Shown here: in pieces, positions 1-9,901 of the stretch
How the letters are laid out: every line of letters starts with the position of its first letter
Numbering within the stretch: the stretch's first letter is position 1
Source of the DNA: Nostoc sp. TH1S01
Lineage (GTDB): Bacteria; Cyanobacteriota; Cyanobacteriia; Cyanobacteriales; Nostocaceae
Assembly: GCA_018993265.1 (NCBI GenBank)
Contig: JAGKSW010000048.1
Span: forward strand, 1 to 64,000
Length of the DNA: 64,000 bases
Direction of reading: 5' to 3'
The notes under the pieces: generated by a model
Told to the model about the DNA's origin: nothing
The model's database searches: none
Seen by the model: only the letters and a program-made list of their open reading frames with translations
Translations under genes and position numbers: made by a program

Positions 1-216
1 ACTTGTGCAAAGCTGTACTAAGGAAGAGCTTGACGAGTAGTAATCTAATTCTGGCTTGTTGATAAATTTGTCAGCAGTATTGATTTTTGAAGAAAAGATG
101 AGATTTAGTAGCTAATGATGAATTCAAGAGCTACTTTATGCCAAAATCTGGCTATGGATACTTGATAACTTACCTCTTAAGTACAATCATGGGTCTGAAC
201 GGGTATAAATCTCAAA

Positions 217-846
217 GTGATCATGGAAAAGAGTCAAAATTTCAACCATGAGCCAACCCAGCTGATAAAACCCAATCTAGAACCGAAAAAGACTAAATTG
301 GGTTCAAAAGGTCGCTCAAACATTCTAATTGCTCTACTGGCGCAGCATCCTCTGGTTTTGTTAAGTGGAGTTTTTACAATGATTATGGGTACAGCTGCTG
401 TGGCATTTTACAGTATCAGTCATGTTGATAATGTCAAACAGGCAGAGCCAGAACCAATGCCAGTAATAGTAGAAGAGCCAATTATAACTGAACGTAGTAA
501 TCCTCTACCTTTATGGATGGTAATGGCGATCGCTCTCAGTTGTGGCAGTGGTTGCTATATAATTTTTCGGTTGTGTAACCCAACCCAAACTCAAAAAGTT
601 CCCAAATTTATCTCTAAACGTCAAAAAACCTTAAAACAAGCTTCTCAACCCAGATGGGAACCACAACTATCTCAAAATTTGCCTGTGTTTGCGCCTTTAC
701 AACCACTAACAGTCAAAAGCAGAACTTTGGTTGAAGTTTTACCACCAGCACAGCAATACCGCTTAGATAAAGGCAAAGAATCATTAGCAGACTTGATGGA
801 TATTCGCAAGGAAAATTCTTTGTCAGCACTTTTACAAAAGTATTAA
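217..846 (+). CDS. Conserved-looking two-helix membrane protein, function unknown
   Basis: A 209-residue protein that I do not recognise. It has a polar N-terminus (about residues 1-40), a first hydrophobic segment near 42-66, a Pro/Glu-rich stretch (EPEPMPVIVEEP), a second segment near 98-120 and a basic, Gln/Pro-rich tail. Two membrane spans with both ends on the same side would fit. The longest reading starts at GTG 217; ATG at 223 is an equally good start, and neither has a clear Shine-Dalgarno site. It stands alone, with nearly 700 bases of non-coding DNA downstream. Coding is supported by length and plausible composition only. Confidence 0.6.
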   Translation: MIMEKSQNFNHEPTQLIKPNLEPKKTKLGSKGRSNILIALLAQHPLVLLSGVFTMIMGTAAVAFYSISHVDNVKQAEPEPMPVIVEEPIITERSNPLPLWMVMAIALSCGSGCYIIFRLCNPTQTQKVPKFISKRQKTLKQASQPRWEPQLSQNLPVFAPLQPLTVKSRTLVEVLPPAQQYRLDKGKESLADLMDIRKENSLSALLQKY

Positions 847-1347
847 TCTTGTCGTCAGACAAAATCTTTTGAAATACAACCTTTAGACTATCGGGGTACA
901 GCAATGCTGTACCCTTATTAGTAGCAAAAGGATTATGCAGTATCAATAAAACAGGTTACACAACCAAAAATATAAAAGGTTAACAAGACTCCTAACTACA
1001 CTTTCAAACCAGGAACAAAAATGTATTAGCCTAATCTGAAAAACCTGCCAAAATGGCAACCTAGCTCAAATTAACTGCGCTAAATTTATAAAAGATAAAC
1101 GACTTCAAGGGTTTTGTTATCAGGGTCTACCCAGAACATCAAACACTAAGTTCACTGTTTATTGCTATATAAATTTAATAGCAATTTTTCGGTAATTAAT
1201 TGAGAAAAATGGATTAATTAATCAAGCTTCACATTTGCTGCAATCAGGATTAAAAATGTATAAACATCGCCATTTTCGCACAGCTTAGCCCCCTAAATAA
1301 AAGGGCAATGTTTGTACATATTCTTGGACGCTACAGCGGCAAATGTT
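847..1347. other. Non-coding stretch after the first gene
   Basis: No convincing gene. It holds a palindrome at 894-914 (GGGTACAGCA, one base, TGCTGTACCC) that could terminate the upstream gene, and the 13-bp palindrome TGCCAAAATGGCA at 1046-1058, which recurs at 18543. The 3' part leads into the orphan terminator hairpin at 1348 and may contain a small RNA. Confidence 0.5.
894..914. repeat. Palindrome, 10-bp arms
   Basis: Perfect inverted repeat GGGTACAGCA / TGCTGTACCC around a single A, 47 bases after the stop of the first gene, followed by TTATTAG. It could be a weak terminator or a dispersed palindromic repeat. Confidence 0.6.
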
Positions 1348-1394
1348 GAGTGGGAGAACTAGGCGATTGGTATGCCTACTCCCACTCTTTTTTT
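1348..1394 (+). terminator. Strong intrinsic terminator hairpin without an adjacent gene
   Basis: Stem GAGTGGGAG (1348-1356) pairs with CTCCCACTC (1379-1387). An inner stem TAGGC/GCCTA extends it, and seven Ts follow (1388-1394). It is oriented on the plus strand, but the nearest plus-strand gene ends 500 bases upstream, so it may end a small RNA. The next gene, nagA, lies on the other strand and ends at 1537. Confidence 0.7.
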
Positions 1395-1536
1395 ATGACA
1401 GCAAAATTCATACCAAGTTGCAGTCAAAGATAGTAACCAGGGGTGGGAGTTGGGAGGAGGAATACTATTTCTGAAAGCAATTTGGTATTAGAAGTCACAC
1501 AATTTTAGATTTTAGATTGCTCCTCCAAATTTCTAG

Positions 1537-2715
1537 TTAAGGAGTAAATAATCGCTGCCAAGTTAGTTCTTTGGTTGTGTCATCCCAATGCCAGCGTAAT
1601 AAATTAGCTTGTTGTCCAGGAGAAATTACAGGTAAATTCATGGCTTTTCTAGAGGCATTCGTAGCTAAAGCGATCGCTGTTTCGACATCACAAATTCCCC
1701 ATTTCAACAAGTTCTGTACTCCCACGAATAACGGCAAAGTTGTGCCTGTCAATGTTCCATCTAGCAACCGGGCTGTACCATTTTTAACTTCAATGTGTCG
1801 GCTGTCCCAAGGATATATGCCATCAGGTAGCCCCAACGGTGCTAAGGCATCACTAACTAAAAATAGTTGTTCGGTAGCCCGCAGCAGAATTTTTAGCATC
1901 GTCGGCGCAACATGTTGCCCATCGGCAATTAAACCACACATTACGTTGGGATTAGTAATTGCTGCCCCCAATAATCCTGGTTCGCGGTGATGTAAAGGTG
2001 GCATGGCGTTGAAGGCATGAGTCACCATCGTTGCACCTAAATCAAAAGCTTGTTGGGCTTGCTCTGCCGTGGCTTGAGAATGTCCTAAACTGACGGTGAT
2101 ACCCAAAGAATGCAAATATGCTATAACTTCGCCGCTAGGGTCTAACTCTGGCGCGAGAGTAATAATTTTGACAACAGAGGCATAATCCCCCAATACTCGT
2201 TTCACTTCCTCAATTGTCAGAGGTAAAAGATATTCAGCCGGATGTGCGCCGCGCTTACCGTAATTCAAAAATGGCCCTTCCAGATGTACACCAAGAATTT
2301 TTGCACCGCTTGTTAAACGAGAAGCAAAATCAGCAATAATAGCCAGCGATCGCTGAATATTTTCGATGGAAGTGGTTACTAATGTTGGGATATAAGCATC
2401 AACCCCGGCATCCCACAAATATTGCGAAATTTTCGGCAACATTGAGGCATTTTCTGGTGTTAGGTCAGTAAAAGCCAAACCTAGCGCCCCGTTAATTTGT
2501 AAATCAACACCACCTAATGAAATCCAATCACCGCCTACATCCCATGTTTGTAAATTAGGCGGTGCAATTCGTTTGAATACCGTACCCATTCGCAAGATTT
2601 GCTCAATCACACCTTCGTGGTTAACTAAGAGCATCTGTAAATCTTGATAACCAGGTACACGCGCATTGATAATATCTACATTTGACGCGATGGGGTTTTG
2701 TGTTGCTTGAGTCAT
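1537..2715 (-). CDS. nagA: N-acetylglucosamine-6-phosphate deacetylase
   Basis: Removes the acetyl group from GlcNAc-6-phosphate to give glucosamine-6-phosphate, in amino-sugar and cell-wall recycling in the cytosol. The 392-residue amidohydrolase fold shows the family metal and catalytic motifs: HLEGPF near residue 147, LGHSQA near 212, THAFNAM near 233 and VSDALAPLG near 289, where the Asp is the expected catalytic base. The usual early HxH is replaced by VDLQINGA, as in bacterial NagA. GTG at 2718 directly precedes ATG 2715, and I prefer the ATG. It is divergent from purE with about 90 bases between starts. Confidence 0.92.
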   Translation of the reverse strand: MTQATQNPIASNVDIINARVPGYQDLQMLLVNHEGVIEQILRMGTVFKRIAPPNLQTWDVGGDWISLGGVDLQINGALGLAFTDLTPENASMLPKISQYLWDAGVDAYIPTLVTTSIENIQRSLAIIADFASRLTSGAKILGVHLEGPFLNYGKRGAHPAEYLLPLTIEEVKRVLGDYASVVKIITLAPELDPSGEVIAYLHSLGITVSLGHSQATAEQAQQAFDLGATMVTHAFNAMPPLHHREPGLLGAAITNPNVMCGLIADGQHVAPTMLKILLRATEQLFLVSDALAPLGLPDGIYPWDSRHIEVKNGTARLLDGTLTGTTLPLFVGVQNLLKWGICDVETAIALATNASRKAMNLPVISPGQQANLLRWHWDDTTKELTWQRLFTP

Positions 2716-2807
2716 CACCTTGGACTGAAAGTAGCAAAGTCTGAAACGATTGTAAATCTAGCCATCGGCCTCTTATCCGAAATCAAAAATCTAAAATCAA
2801 AAATTCT

Positions 2808-3326
2808 ATGTCTCCCCTTGTCGGTATTATCATGGGCAGCGATTCTGATTTGCCCACTATGAAAGATGCGATCGCAGTTTGTGCAGAGTTTGGTGTAGAA
2901 GCGGAAGTGGCGATCGTTTCTGCTCACCGTACCCCAGAACGTATGGTGCAATATGCTCAAACTGCCCATGAACGAGGTGTTAAGGTAATTATCGCCGGTG
3001 CTGGTGGTGCGGCTCATCTCCCCGGAATGGTAGCCTCTCTCACACCCCTACCTGTAATTGGCGTACCTGTCGCTACTCGGAATTTACAAGGTGTTGATTC
3101 TTTATATTCTATTGTGCAAATGCCAGCAGGTATTCCAGTGGCAACAGTAGCTATTGGTAATGCAAAGAATGCTGGGCTGTTAGCTGTGCAAATTTTGGCT
3201 ACTCACCAACCAGAGTTACTCGTAAAAGTACAGCAATATCGCCAATCTTTATCAGAATTGGTCATGGCAAAGCAAGCAAAATTAGAACAGCTAGGCTATG
3301 AACAATATTTAAAAGAGGAACTTTAA
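2808..3326 (+). CDS. purE: N5-carboxyaminoimidazole ribonucleotide mutase (PurE, class I)
   Basis: Converts N5-CAIR to CAIR in de novo purine synthesis, acting with PurK, which is not in this window. The 172-residue protein carries the diagnostic GSDSDLP (residues 10-16), SAHRTPE (39-45, with the catalytic His), [11 protein letters not shown] and [11 protein letters not shown] motifs. The ATG start follows directly on a run of AAATCAAAAATCTAAAATC-like repeat sequence, which leaves no clear ribosome binding site. Confidence 0.96.
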   Translation: MSPLVGIIMGSDSDLPTMKDAIAVCAEFGVEAEVAIVSAHRTPERMVQYAQTAHERGVKVIIAGAGGAAHLPGMVASLTPLPVIGVPVATRNLQGVDSLYSIVQMPAGIPVATVAIGNAKNAGLLAVQILATHQPELLVKVQQYRQSLSELVMAKQAKLEQLGYEQYLKEEL

Positions 3327-3341
3327 CCCCAGAAACCCCAG

Positions 3342-3400
3342 GGTGGGCAATTCCACAACCGGAAAATCAGCTGTCGTCGAAGCTTTCAGCATTGCCCACC
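3342..3400. repeat. Inverted repeat after purE
   Basis: Arms GGTGGGCAAT (3342-3351) and ATTGCCCACC (3391-3400) are perfect complements around a 39-base loop, 15 bases after the purE stop. There is no T-run on the plus strand, so it is more likely a dispersed palindromic repeat than a classical terminator. Confidence 0.6.
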
Positions 3401-4107
3401 AAACTTTACATCGGCCGTAAGCAACTAATCCAAAATATCATCTCAACTTTCACTCCCTATACATGAGTAATTATTTTTACTAAATAAATTAAGTATTAAT
3501 TAATTTATTTATTTTATAGAAATTTAATATTATTTTTTAATTTTCTTTACGAATGAGGATAAATCCATTACCTGTAAAGGATGTAGTGTATTGCTTGCCT
3601 TACTTTCAGGGTAGTAAAAGAAACAAACATCAAAAAACAGTATCTAAATATACAGAATTCTAGGTTTGATAAATAGAAAATCAGTCAAATTTATTAAGTG
3701 AGTTCCTCAACATCTACAACAAGTAATTGTTGGTTGCTTCATAGTAGTAAAGTTGCTGTAATCATTATGTATTGTGCGAATAATGTGCCAAGGTTTCAGT
3801 CATTTTTGATCACCATCGTATTGACAATTGCCAGTAGTTAAGCACATTAAGCGCAATAATTCTCAAGATTAAAGATTAAGTGAAGGATACTTGACTGTTG
3901 CGGATAATACATAATAATTTCTTAATGATAACAGCAAAAAATATTTACAAAGAGTTTAGTGAATTTACTAAACTCCTGATTGTGTTATTTTGCTTTCTGG
4001 CGTGGAGATCAGTGGTCTAAAGAGCAATATCAAAAACCACTGCATTTAACTTAGAGAGTTAGTTTTTTGATCTAGATTTTTTTCCTTTCAGGATAGTTTG
4101 GAGGGGG
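3401..4107. other. AT-rich upstream region of the first ammonium transporter gene
   Basis: No gene is seen. The region is strongly AT-rich (runs of TTAATTAATTTATTTATT near 3490) and carries the candidate NtcA site at 3897. A long regulated promoter would fit a nitrogen-controlled transporter. Confidence 0.5.
3897..3910 (+). promoter_or_regulatory. Candidate NtcA binding site
   Basis: GTTGCGGATAATAC fits the relaxed NtcA signature GT-N10-AC about 200 bases before the transporter start. The preferred GTA-N8-TAC form is met in the right half only, and no clean TAN3T box is placed at the expected distance downstream. This is a guess based on family knowledge that cyanobacterial amt genes are NtcA-activated. 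Confidence 0.25.
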
Positions 4108-5721
4108 ATGTTCAAACTCATGCAAAGACAGAAATCAAAAACAAAAATTAGGCGACCATCAACAAGAAATTCTGCGAAGTTTACACAATTTATCTCAAAA
4201 GTCAAGCAATTAAATTTAGCAATTAAGCGACTGTCTCCGAGTTGGCAAGCTTGCTTACCTTTGGCTGGTTTAATTGTCTTGGGTTGGGGTTATGTAGCGG
4301 TTGCTCAAACTCCAGCACCCGCAGCACCTGCTGGCCCAACAACAGCAGATTTAAAAATTGCACTTGATACATTATGGGTAGCGATCGCTGCCTTTTTAGT
4401 ATTCTTCATGAATGCCGGTTTTGGAATGTTAGAAACCGGATTCTGTCGTCAGAAAAATGCTGTTAACGTTCTTGCCAAAAACTTAATTGTATTTGCCTTA
4501 TCGACCGTAGCATTTTGGGCGATCGGTTTTGGTTTAATGTTTGGCGATGGCAATGACTTCATTGGACTGAGTGGCTTGTTCCTTGCAGGTGCAGATAACA
4601 GCCCTGCAACCGGCGACGCTTATCAAGGAATATTTAGCGCCCTGAGTTGGGCTGGCGTTCCTTTAGCCGCTAAATTCTTATTCCAGTTGGTATTTGCTGG
4701 AACCGCAGCCACAATTGTATCTGGTGCAGTTGCCGAACGGATTAAGTTTGTTGACTTCTTAATTTTCAGCCTGTTACTTGTAGGTATTGCCTACCCCATT
4801 ACCGGACACTGGATTTGGGGTGCTGGCTGGCTGGCAGATAGAGGTTTTTGGGATTTTGCTGGTTCTACTGTAGTTCACTCAGTTGGTGGCTGGGCTGCAT
4901 TGATGGGAGCCGCATTTCTGGGGCCACGCATTGGCAAATATCAAGACAAACAAGCGGTGGCTCTGCCTGGCCACAACATGAGTATTGCCACTTTGGGTTG
5001 CTTAATTTTGTGGTTGGGCTGGTTTGGTTTCAACCCCGGTTCTGTAATGGCTGCTGACCCAAATGCGATTACTCACATTGCGTTAACAACCAACATGGCG
5101 GGTGCAGTTGGTGGAATTGCGGCTACAGTTACAGCTTGGTTTTACTTAGGTAAGCCAGACTTGTCGATGATTATTAACGGGATTTTGGCAGGTTTGGTTG
5201 GTATTACAGCATCTTGTGCCTACGTCAGCATTCCTAGTTCCATAGTTATTGGCTTGATTGCTGGGATTTTAGTTGTTTTCTCGGTGCCATTTTTTGACAA
5301 ACTCGGTATTGATGACCCAGTAGGCGCTACCTCAGTTCACTTGGTTTGTGGTATTTGGGGAACTCTGTGCGTTGGTTTATTTGCTGTCGGCCCTGGTGTT
5401 TACTCTTGGTATGGTGAAGGTCTTGGCCCTACTAAGGGTTTATTTCTCGGTGGTGGCTTAGGGCAGTTAATTACTCAGTTCTTAGGTGCAGCCGCAGTTG
5501 GAGGAATGACTGTTTTTCTGAGCAGCATTTTCTGGTTAGTACTGAAAGCAACTTTAGGTATCAGAGTCACCAGAGAAGAAGAGCTAGAAGGCTTAGACAT
5601 CGGTGAACACGGTATGGAAGCTTACAGTGGATTCCTCAAAGAAGCTAGTCCTAGTGGATTTTCTGATGGGCCTAGTTCTGGAGGAATGTCATCAGGTAGT
5701 GATTTAAAAAGTACTATGTAA
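4108..5721 (+). CDS. amt: Ammonium transporter (Amt family), N-terminally extended
   Basis: Membrane channel for ammonium uptake. The 537-residue protein has about 45 basic, polar residues, then a hydrophobic segment ending in VAVAQ (signal-peptide-like), then the eleven-helix Amt core. Core motifs include [34 protein letters not shown] (first pore His), GWFGFNPGS and [17 protein letters not shown] (second pore His). The basic N-terminal extension is unusual; a start at ATG 4120 (fifth codon) is also possible. GGAGGGGG sits directly before ATG 4108. The gene ends in a strong terminator, so it is probably transcribed separately from the second amt gene. Confidence 0.93.
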   Translation: MFKLMQRQKSKTKIRRPSTRNSAKFTQFISKVKQLNLAIKRLSPSWQACLPLAGLIVLGWGYVAVAQTPAPAAPAGPTTADLKIALDTLWVAIAAFLVFFMNAGFGMLETGFCRQKNAVNVLAKNLIVFALSTVAFWAIGFGLMFGDGNDFIGLSGLFLAGADNSPATGDAYQGIFSALSWAGVPLAAKFLFQLVFAGTAATIVSGAVAERIKFVDFLIFSLLLVGIAYPITGHWIWGAGWLADRGFWDFAGSTVVHSVGGWAALMGAAFLGPRIGKYQDKQAVALPGHNMSIATLGCLILWLGWFGFNPGSVMAADPNAITHIALTTNMAGAVGGIAATVTAWFYLGKPDLSMIINGILAGLVGITASCAYVSIPSSIVIGLIAGILVVFSVPFFDKLGIDDPVGATSVHLVCGIWGTLCVGLFAVGPGVYSWYGEGLGPTKGLFLGGGLGQLITQFLGAAAVGGMTVFLSSIFWLVLKATLGIRVTREEELEGLDIGEHGMEAYSGFLKEASPSGFSDGPSSGGMSSGSDLKSTM

Positions 5722-5753
5722 GTCGGTCAATCTTAAGTCTTATTGCTGACCAA

Positions 5754-5788
5754 AAACCGCCCCTAAAATTTATAGAGGGCGGTTTTTT
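5754..5788 (+). terminator. Intrinsic terminator of the first amt gene
   Basis: AAACCGCCCCT and AGGGCGGTTT form a GC-rich stem around an AT-rich loop, ending in TTTTTT, 33 bases after the stop codon. Confidence 0.85.
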
Positions 5789-6031
5789 ATTAAATATGAG
5801 TCTATCTGCTTTATAGCAATATGCTTATTGCAATTTTTTGCTGTTTTGTTCTTCTATGGAACTTTTTCATCATCAAACAAAAATATGCTGACTTGAACAA
5901 AATTAGCAAAACTTTCCTGATACACATTAATTAATATCTTGGCAACTGTCACAAGGATTATATTTTTGTTAATCTTTTAAAAATCAATGCTTTTACGTAT
6001 CTTTCACAACAAAAATCAATGATAAAAAAGC

Positions 6032-7507
6032 ATGAAATGTATTTCAGTATACAAAAAAATAACTGATGTGAGAAAGGGACAGAAACAAGTGTTCAAGAAA
6101 GTTTTCAAGATCGCAGTTATTACCTTATTCCTGTTGGGATGGCCGCTGATGGGTAGTGCTTTTGCCCAAACGCCAGCCGCAGCCCCACCTGCGGCTGATC
6201 CAGGAGATACAGCATTTATGCTGGTATCATCAGCACTAGTTTTGTTGATGACACCAGGATTGGCGTTTTTTTACGGGGGATTTGTGCGATCGCGCAACAT
6301 CCTCAACACTTTGATGATGAGCTTTGTGTTGATGGCGATTGTTGGTGTTACCTGGGTTTTATGGGGTTATAGCTTGGCTTTTGCCCCAGGAAATCCGATT
6401 ATCGGGGGTTTGCAATGGCTGGGGTTAAATGGTGTTGGGCTAGAAACAACTAATTATCTCCAAGGTTCCGAACCCAAAGAAGTAGTTTCTTATGCCGCCA
6501 CAATTCCCCATCAGGCATACATGATTTATCAAGCCATGTTTGCCATTATCACCCCAGCTTTGATTTCCGGTGCGATCGCCGAACGGATGAGTTTTCGCGC
6601 CTACAGTTTGTTTGTTTTGCTGTGGTCAACCTTTGTTTACAGTCCCCTGGCTCACATGGTTTGGGCAAAAGGTGGATTCCTTGGCTTATATGGCGGTTTA
6701 GGCGCTCTCGACTTTGCTGGTGGTACAGTCGTTCACATTAGTTCTGGGGTTTCGGCGTTAGTTGCAGCCATCGTTCTCGGCCCCCGCAAAACACACCCCG
6801 ACCGCCTCAGTCCTCCCCACAACGTGCCTTTTATCTTATTAGGTGCTGGCTTGCTGTGGTTTGGTTGGTTTGGCTTTAATGCTGGTAGTGCTTTATCTGT
6901 TGCTAGTGGAACTTCTGGTGATGTAGTTACTAACATTGCTACTACTGCCTTTGTTGCTACTAATACAGCGGCGGCGGCTGGTGCTTTAATGTGGCTGATT
7001 TTAGAAGCAACCCTAAGAGGTAAACCCACTGCTGTAGGTGCAGCCACAGGCGCGGTTGCAGGTCTGGTTGGTATTACTCCAGCCGCAGGATTTGTTACTC
7101 CCTTGGCAGCGATTTTAATTGGTTTTATTACTGCTTTTGTCTGCTTTTATGCAGTGAGTTTCAAGCACAAACTCCAAGTTGACGATGCTTTAGATACTTA
7201 TCCTGTGCATGGTGTTGGTGGTACAGTTGGGGCAATTTTAACTGCCATCTTTGCTACTACCCAGGTTAACGGCGGCGGTAAAGATGGTGTACTTAAAGGG
7301 AACTTTGGCGAACTAGGAGTAGAACTAACAGCAATTGTGATTGCTTATGCGATCGCCGCAATTGGTACTTTTATTATTCTCAAAGTTATCGATGCTACAG
7401 TTGGTCTGCGAGTTAAAGAAGAAGCCGAAATTCAAGGTTTGGATATTAATGAACATGGTGAGGAAGGTTACAACTCTGAATTTGGTGGCGATCGGCCGAT
7501 TACTTAA
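6032..7507 (+). CDS. amt: Ammonium transporter (AmtB-like)
   Basis: Second ammonium channel, 491 residues and closer to canonical AmtB. A signal-peptide-like segment (ITLFLLGWPLMGSAFAQ) precedes the core. Core motifs are TPGLAFFYGGFVRSRN, SGAIAERMSF, DFAGGTVVHISSG (pore His 1), WFGFNAGSAL and DTYPVHGVGG (pore His 2). The C-terminal tail QGLDINEHGEEGY resembles the GlnB/GlnK-contacting tail of the family. ATG 6032 gives a 19-residue leader before the hydrophobic part; GTG 6089 is an alternative start with a more typical signal peptide. The tandem arrangement with the upstream amt gene recalls the Anabaena amt cluster. Confidence 0.95.
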   Translation: MKCISVYKKITDVRKGQKQVFKKVFKIAVITLFLLGWPLMGSAFAQTPAAAPPAADPGDTAFMLVSSALVLLMTPGLAFFYGGFVRSRNILNTLMMSFVLMAIVGVTWVLWGYSLAFAPGNPIIGGLQWLGLNGVGLETTNYLQGSEPKEVVSYAATIPHQAYMIYQAMFAIITPALISGAIAERMSFRAYSLFVLLWSTFVYSPLAHMVWAKGGFLGLYGGLGALDFAGGTVVHISSGVSALVAAIVLGPRKTHPDRLSPPHNVPFILLGAGLLWFGWFGFNAGSALSVASGTSGDVVTNIATTAFVATNTAAAAGALMWLILEATLRGKPTAVGAATGAVAGLVGITPAAGFVTPLAAILIGFITAFVCFYAVSFKHKLQVDDALDTYPVHGVGGTVGAILTAIFATTQVNGGGKDGVLKGNFGELGVELTAIVIAYAIAAIGTFIILKVIDATVGLRVKEEAEIQGLDINEHGEEGYNSEFGGDRPIT

Positions 7508-7519
7508 TTCGCTAGCAGC

Positions 7520-8449
7520 TTGACACTGTATTCTAAAAAAATCAGTGTAAAAGGAATTACTAAAGATAGTGTGACTTTTGCGAACTTGCGGATAAAATTT
7601 GAGTCGAATTATCAGCAAATTTTGCTAGTCGTGACCACTTCTGCAAAAACCTTCCCCATTTGGGCATTGTTATCGTTGGCAACCAACGGCATACTGATGT
7701 TGGCGGTCATCCTGCTAATTTTACAACAGCAGAGATTGACCGCTGTTTTTGGTAGTTTGCCTTCACAACAGACAGTCAGTGCATCCCAAACTGTCGCCCC
7801 AGAGTCAGTCCGCCATTATCAACTCAATTACCAACAGTGGTTAGATGTTCTCAAACAAGAAGCTCAAGCTGCTACTGAAAAAAATCCTGAACATTTAAGT
7901 ATCCTGGCGGGAGATTCTATCAGTCTGTGGTTTCCCGCAGAATTATTACCAGAAAATAGATATTGGCTCAATCAAGCAATTTCGGGCGAAAACAGCACTG
8001 GACTCTTAAAAAGATTAGATATATTTGACAGCACCAAACCAGAGATGATTTTTGTGATGATTGGGATTAATGACCTGATTCGTGGCGAGACTGATGAGGT
8101 CATTTTAGACAATCAGCGGGAAATTATCAGATACCTCCGCAAAGCTCATCCTACAGCCCAACTTGTTGTCCAGTCGATTTTGCCACATGGCGCAGAAGAA
8201 GCAACTTGGGAAGGGCGAGATAAACTTTTAGCAATTCCTAATAGTCGGATTCGCCAATTAAATCAGCAATTACAACGCATAGCGGCTAGACGCGGCGCTA
8301 AATATCTCGATTTATATTCCTTATTTGTTAATCAACAAGGTAATCTTCGCCCTGAACTGTCAACAGATGGTTTACACCTCAGCCCCGCCGGCTACCTGGT
8401 TTGGCGTACAGCATTGCAGATTTATACTCAATCAGGGAATGGGGAGTAG
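7520..8449 (+). CDS. SGNH/GDSL-type hydrolase, membrane-anchored
   Basis: A 309-residue probable esterase or acyl-hydrolase. One transmembrane helix near residues 46-68 is followed by an extracytoplasmic SGNH domain: block I ILAGDSISLWF (Ser nucleophile), a GEN-containing segment, MIGINDL (block III Asn) and DGLHLSPAGY (block V Asp and His). The substrate cannot be told. It begins only 12 bases after the amt stop, so co-transcription is likely. The TTG at 7520 is the first start in frame, but GTG 7571 or 7631 are possible. The last codons (GNGE and the stop) are read from a GGGGAGTA heptad repeat, so the original C-terminus has been altered. Confidence 0.8.
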   Translation: MTLYSKKISVKGITKDSVTFANLRIKFESNYQQILLVVTTSAKTFPIWALLSLATNGILMLAVILLILQQQRLTAVFGSLPSQQTVSASQTVAPESVRHYQLNYQQWLDVLKQEAQAATEKNPEHLSILAGDSISLWFPAELLPENRYWLNQAISGENSTGLLKRLDIFDSTKPEMIFVMIGINDLIRGETDEVILDNQREIIRYLRKAHPTAQLVVQSILPHGAEEATWEGRDKLLAIPNSRIRQLNQQLQRIAARRGAKYLDLYSLFVNQQGNLRPELSTDGLHLSPAGYLVWRTALQIYTQSGNGE

Positions 8450-8466
8450 GGAGTAGGGAGTGGGGG
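8441..8466. repeat. Heptad tandem repeat at a gene end
   Basis: GGGGAGT-AGGGAGT-AGGGAGT-GGGGG; the TAG at 8447-8449 inside it is the stop codon of the SGNH hydrolase gene. Confidence 0.8.
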
Positions 8467-8524
8467 AAGATAAGACAATACGGTTCACTTAAGGCTAAAA
8501 CTCTTAATCAAAGTCAGATTTTTT

Positions 8525-8570
8525 AACGAACCGCCAAGAACGCCAAGGACGCAAAGAGAAGGAAGAAATG
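8525..8570. repeat. Intergenic CGCCAAGGACGCAAAGAG-type repeat
   Basis: Contains AACGAACCGCCAAGAACG then CCAAGGACGCAAAGAG, a short dispersed element with relatives at 27534 and, in the opposite orientation, near 34200 of this window. Confidence 0.5.
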
Positions 8571-8618
8571 CTTAACTGAACTGTATTGGAAGATAAGAGG
8601 GATAAAGGAAAAAAAAAT

Positions 8619-8646
8619 TTCAGACTTCAGACTTCACACTTCATAC
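8619..8646. repeat. Heptad tandem repeat (TTCAGAC/TTCACAC/TTCATAC)
   Basis: Four 7-bp units TTCAGAC, TTCAGAC, TTCACAC, TTCATAC, 58 bases before ispH. The same family recurs at 17073, 28309, 38188, 38819 and 50566. Confidence 0.9.
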
Positions 8647-8704
8647 TTCTAAATTTGGTCTTCACGCGCGAAAATCAGAAAGAGGAGACACCACAGAATT
8701 AAAC

Positions 8705-9898
8705 ATGGATACAAAAGCTTTTAAACGTTCACTCCAACATTCAGAAAATTACAATCGCAAAGGGTTTGGACATCAAGCAGAAGTTACAACCCAGTTGCAA
8801 TCTGAGTATCACAGCAGTTTGATTCAAGAAATCCGCGATCGCAATTACAGTCTGCAACGGGGTGATGTTACCATCCGATTAGCCCAAGCTTTTGGGTTTT
8901 GCTGGGGTGTAGAACGTGCTGTAGCAATGGCTTATGAAACTCGCCAACACTTCCCCACAGAACGTATCTGGATTACTAACGAAATTATCCACAACCCTTC
9001 GGTAAATCAGCGAATGCAGGAAATGGAAGTTAAATTCATTCCTGTAGAAACAGGTAAAAAAGACTTTTCGGTTGTGGAGAACAACGATGTCGTAATTCTA
9101 CCTGCATTTGGGGCTAGTGTTCAAGAAATGCAGATATTACACGATAAAGGCTGCAAAATAGTTGATACAACTTGCCCTTGGGTTTCTAAAGTTTGGAATA
9201 CCGTGGAAAAGCACAAAAAAATCGACTACACCTCAATTATTCACGGTAAATATAAACACGAAGAAACCGTTGCGACTAGCTCTTTTGCAGGTAAATATTT
9301 AATTGTCCTGAATTTAAAAGAAGCACAATACGTTGCTGACTACATTCTTCATGGTGGTAATCGAGAAGAATTTTTACAAAAATTTGCCAAAGCTTGTTCT
9401 GCTGGATTTGACCCAGATCAAGATTTAGAACGGGTGGGTATTGCTAACCAAACTACTATGCTGAAAGGCGAAACCGAGCAAATTGGTAAGTTGTTTGAAC
9501 GCACGATGATGCAGAAATATGGCCCCGACCAGTTAAATCAGCATTTTCAAAGCTTCAATACCATCTGTGATGCTACTCAAGAACGGCAAGATGCCATGTT
9601 GGAATTAGTACAACATAATTTAGATTTAATGGTGGTAATTGGTGGGTTTAACTCATCAAATACTACCCAATTACAACAAATTGCTTTTGAAAAGGGTATT
9701 CCTTCTTATCATATTGATTCCGTAGAACGAATTAAATCTGCTAACGCTATTGAACATCGACAGTTAAATGGGGAGTTAGTGATCGCGCCAAATTGGCTAC
9801 CAGCAGATAAAATCGTTGTCGGTGTGACTTCTGGCGCATCTACTCCAGATAAAGTCGTCGAAGATGTGATTGAAAAGATTTTTACCCTCAAAGCATAA
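8705..9898 (+). CDS. ispH: 4-hydroxy-3-methylbut-2-enyl diphosphate reductase
   Basis: Last step of the MEP isoprenoid pathway: reduces HMBPP to IPP and DMAPP with a [4Fe-4S] cluster in the cytosol. The 397-residue length and N-terminal extension of about 55 residues fit the plant/cyanobacterial type. The three cluster cysteines appear as [11 protein letters not shown] (C66), TTCPWVSK (C157) and [11 protein letters not shown] (C288); [13 protein letters not shown] closes the active site. The product feeds carotenoids, the chlorophyll phytyl tail and the quinone tails made by the neighbouring men genes. The ATG start follows a repeat-rich spacer with AGAGGAGA upstream. Confidence 0.97.
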   Translation: MDTKAFKRSLQHSENYNRKGFGHQAEVTTQLQSEYHSSLIQEIRDRNYSLQRGDVTIRLAQAFGFCWGVERAVAMAYETRQHFPTERIWITNEIIHNPSVNQRMQEMEVKFIPVETGKKDFSVVENNDVVILPAFGASVQEMQILHDKGCKIVDTTCPWVSKVWNTVEKHKKIDYTSIIHGKYKHEETVATSSFAGKYLIVLNLKEAQYVADYILHGGNREEFLQKFAKACSAGFDPDQDLERVGIANQTTMLKGETEQIGKLFERTMMQKYGPDQLNQHFQSFNTICDATQERQDAMLELVQHNLDLMVVIGGFNSSNTTQLQQIAFEKGIPSYHIDSVERIKSANAIEHRQLNGELVIAPNWLPADKIVVGVTSGASTPDKVVEDVIEKIFTLKA

Positions 9899-9901
9899 TT
9901 T

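Noticed and set aside
5997-6010. GT-N10-AC match as an NtcA site for the second amt gene
   Set aside because: It lies only about 20 bases before the start codon with no promoter box downstream; likely a chance match.
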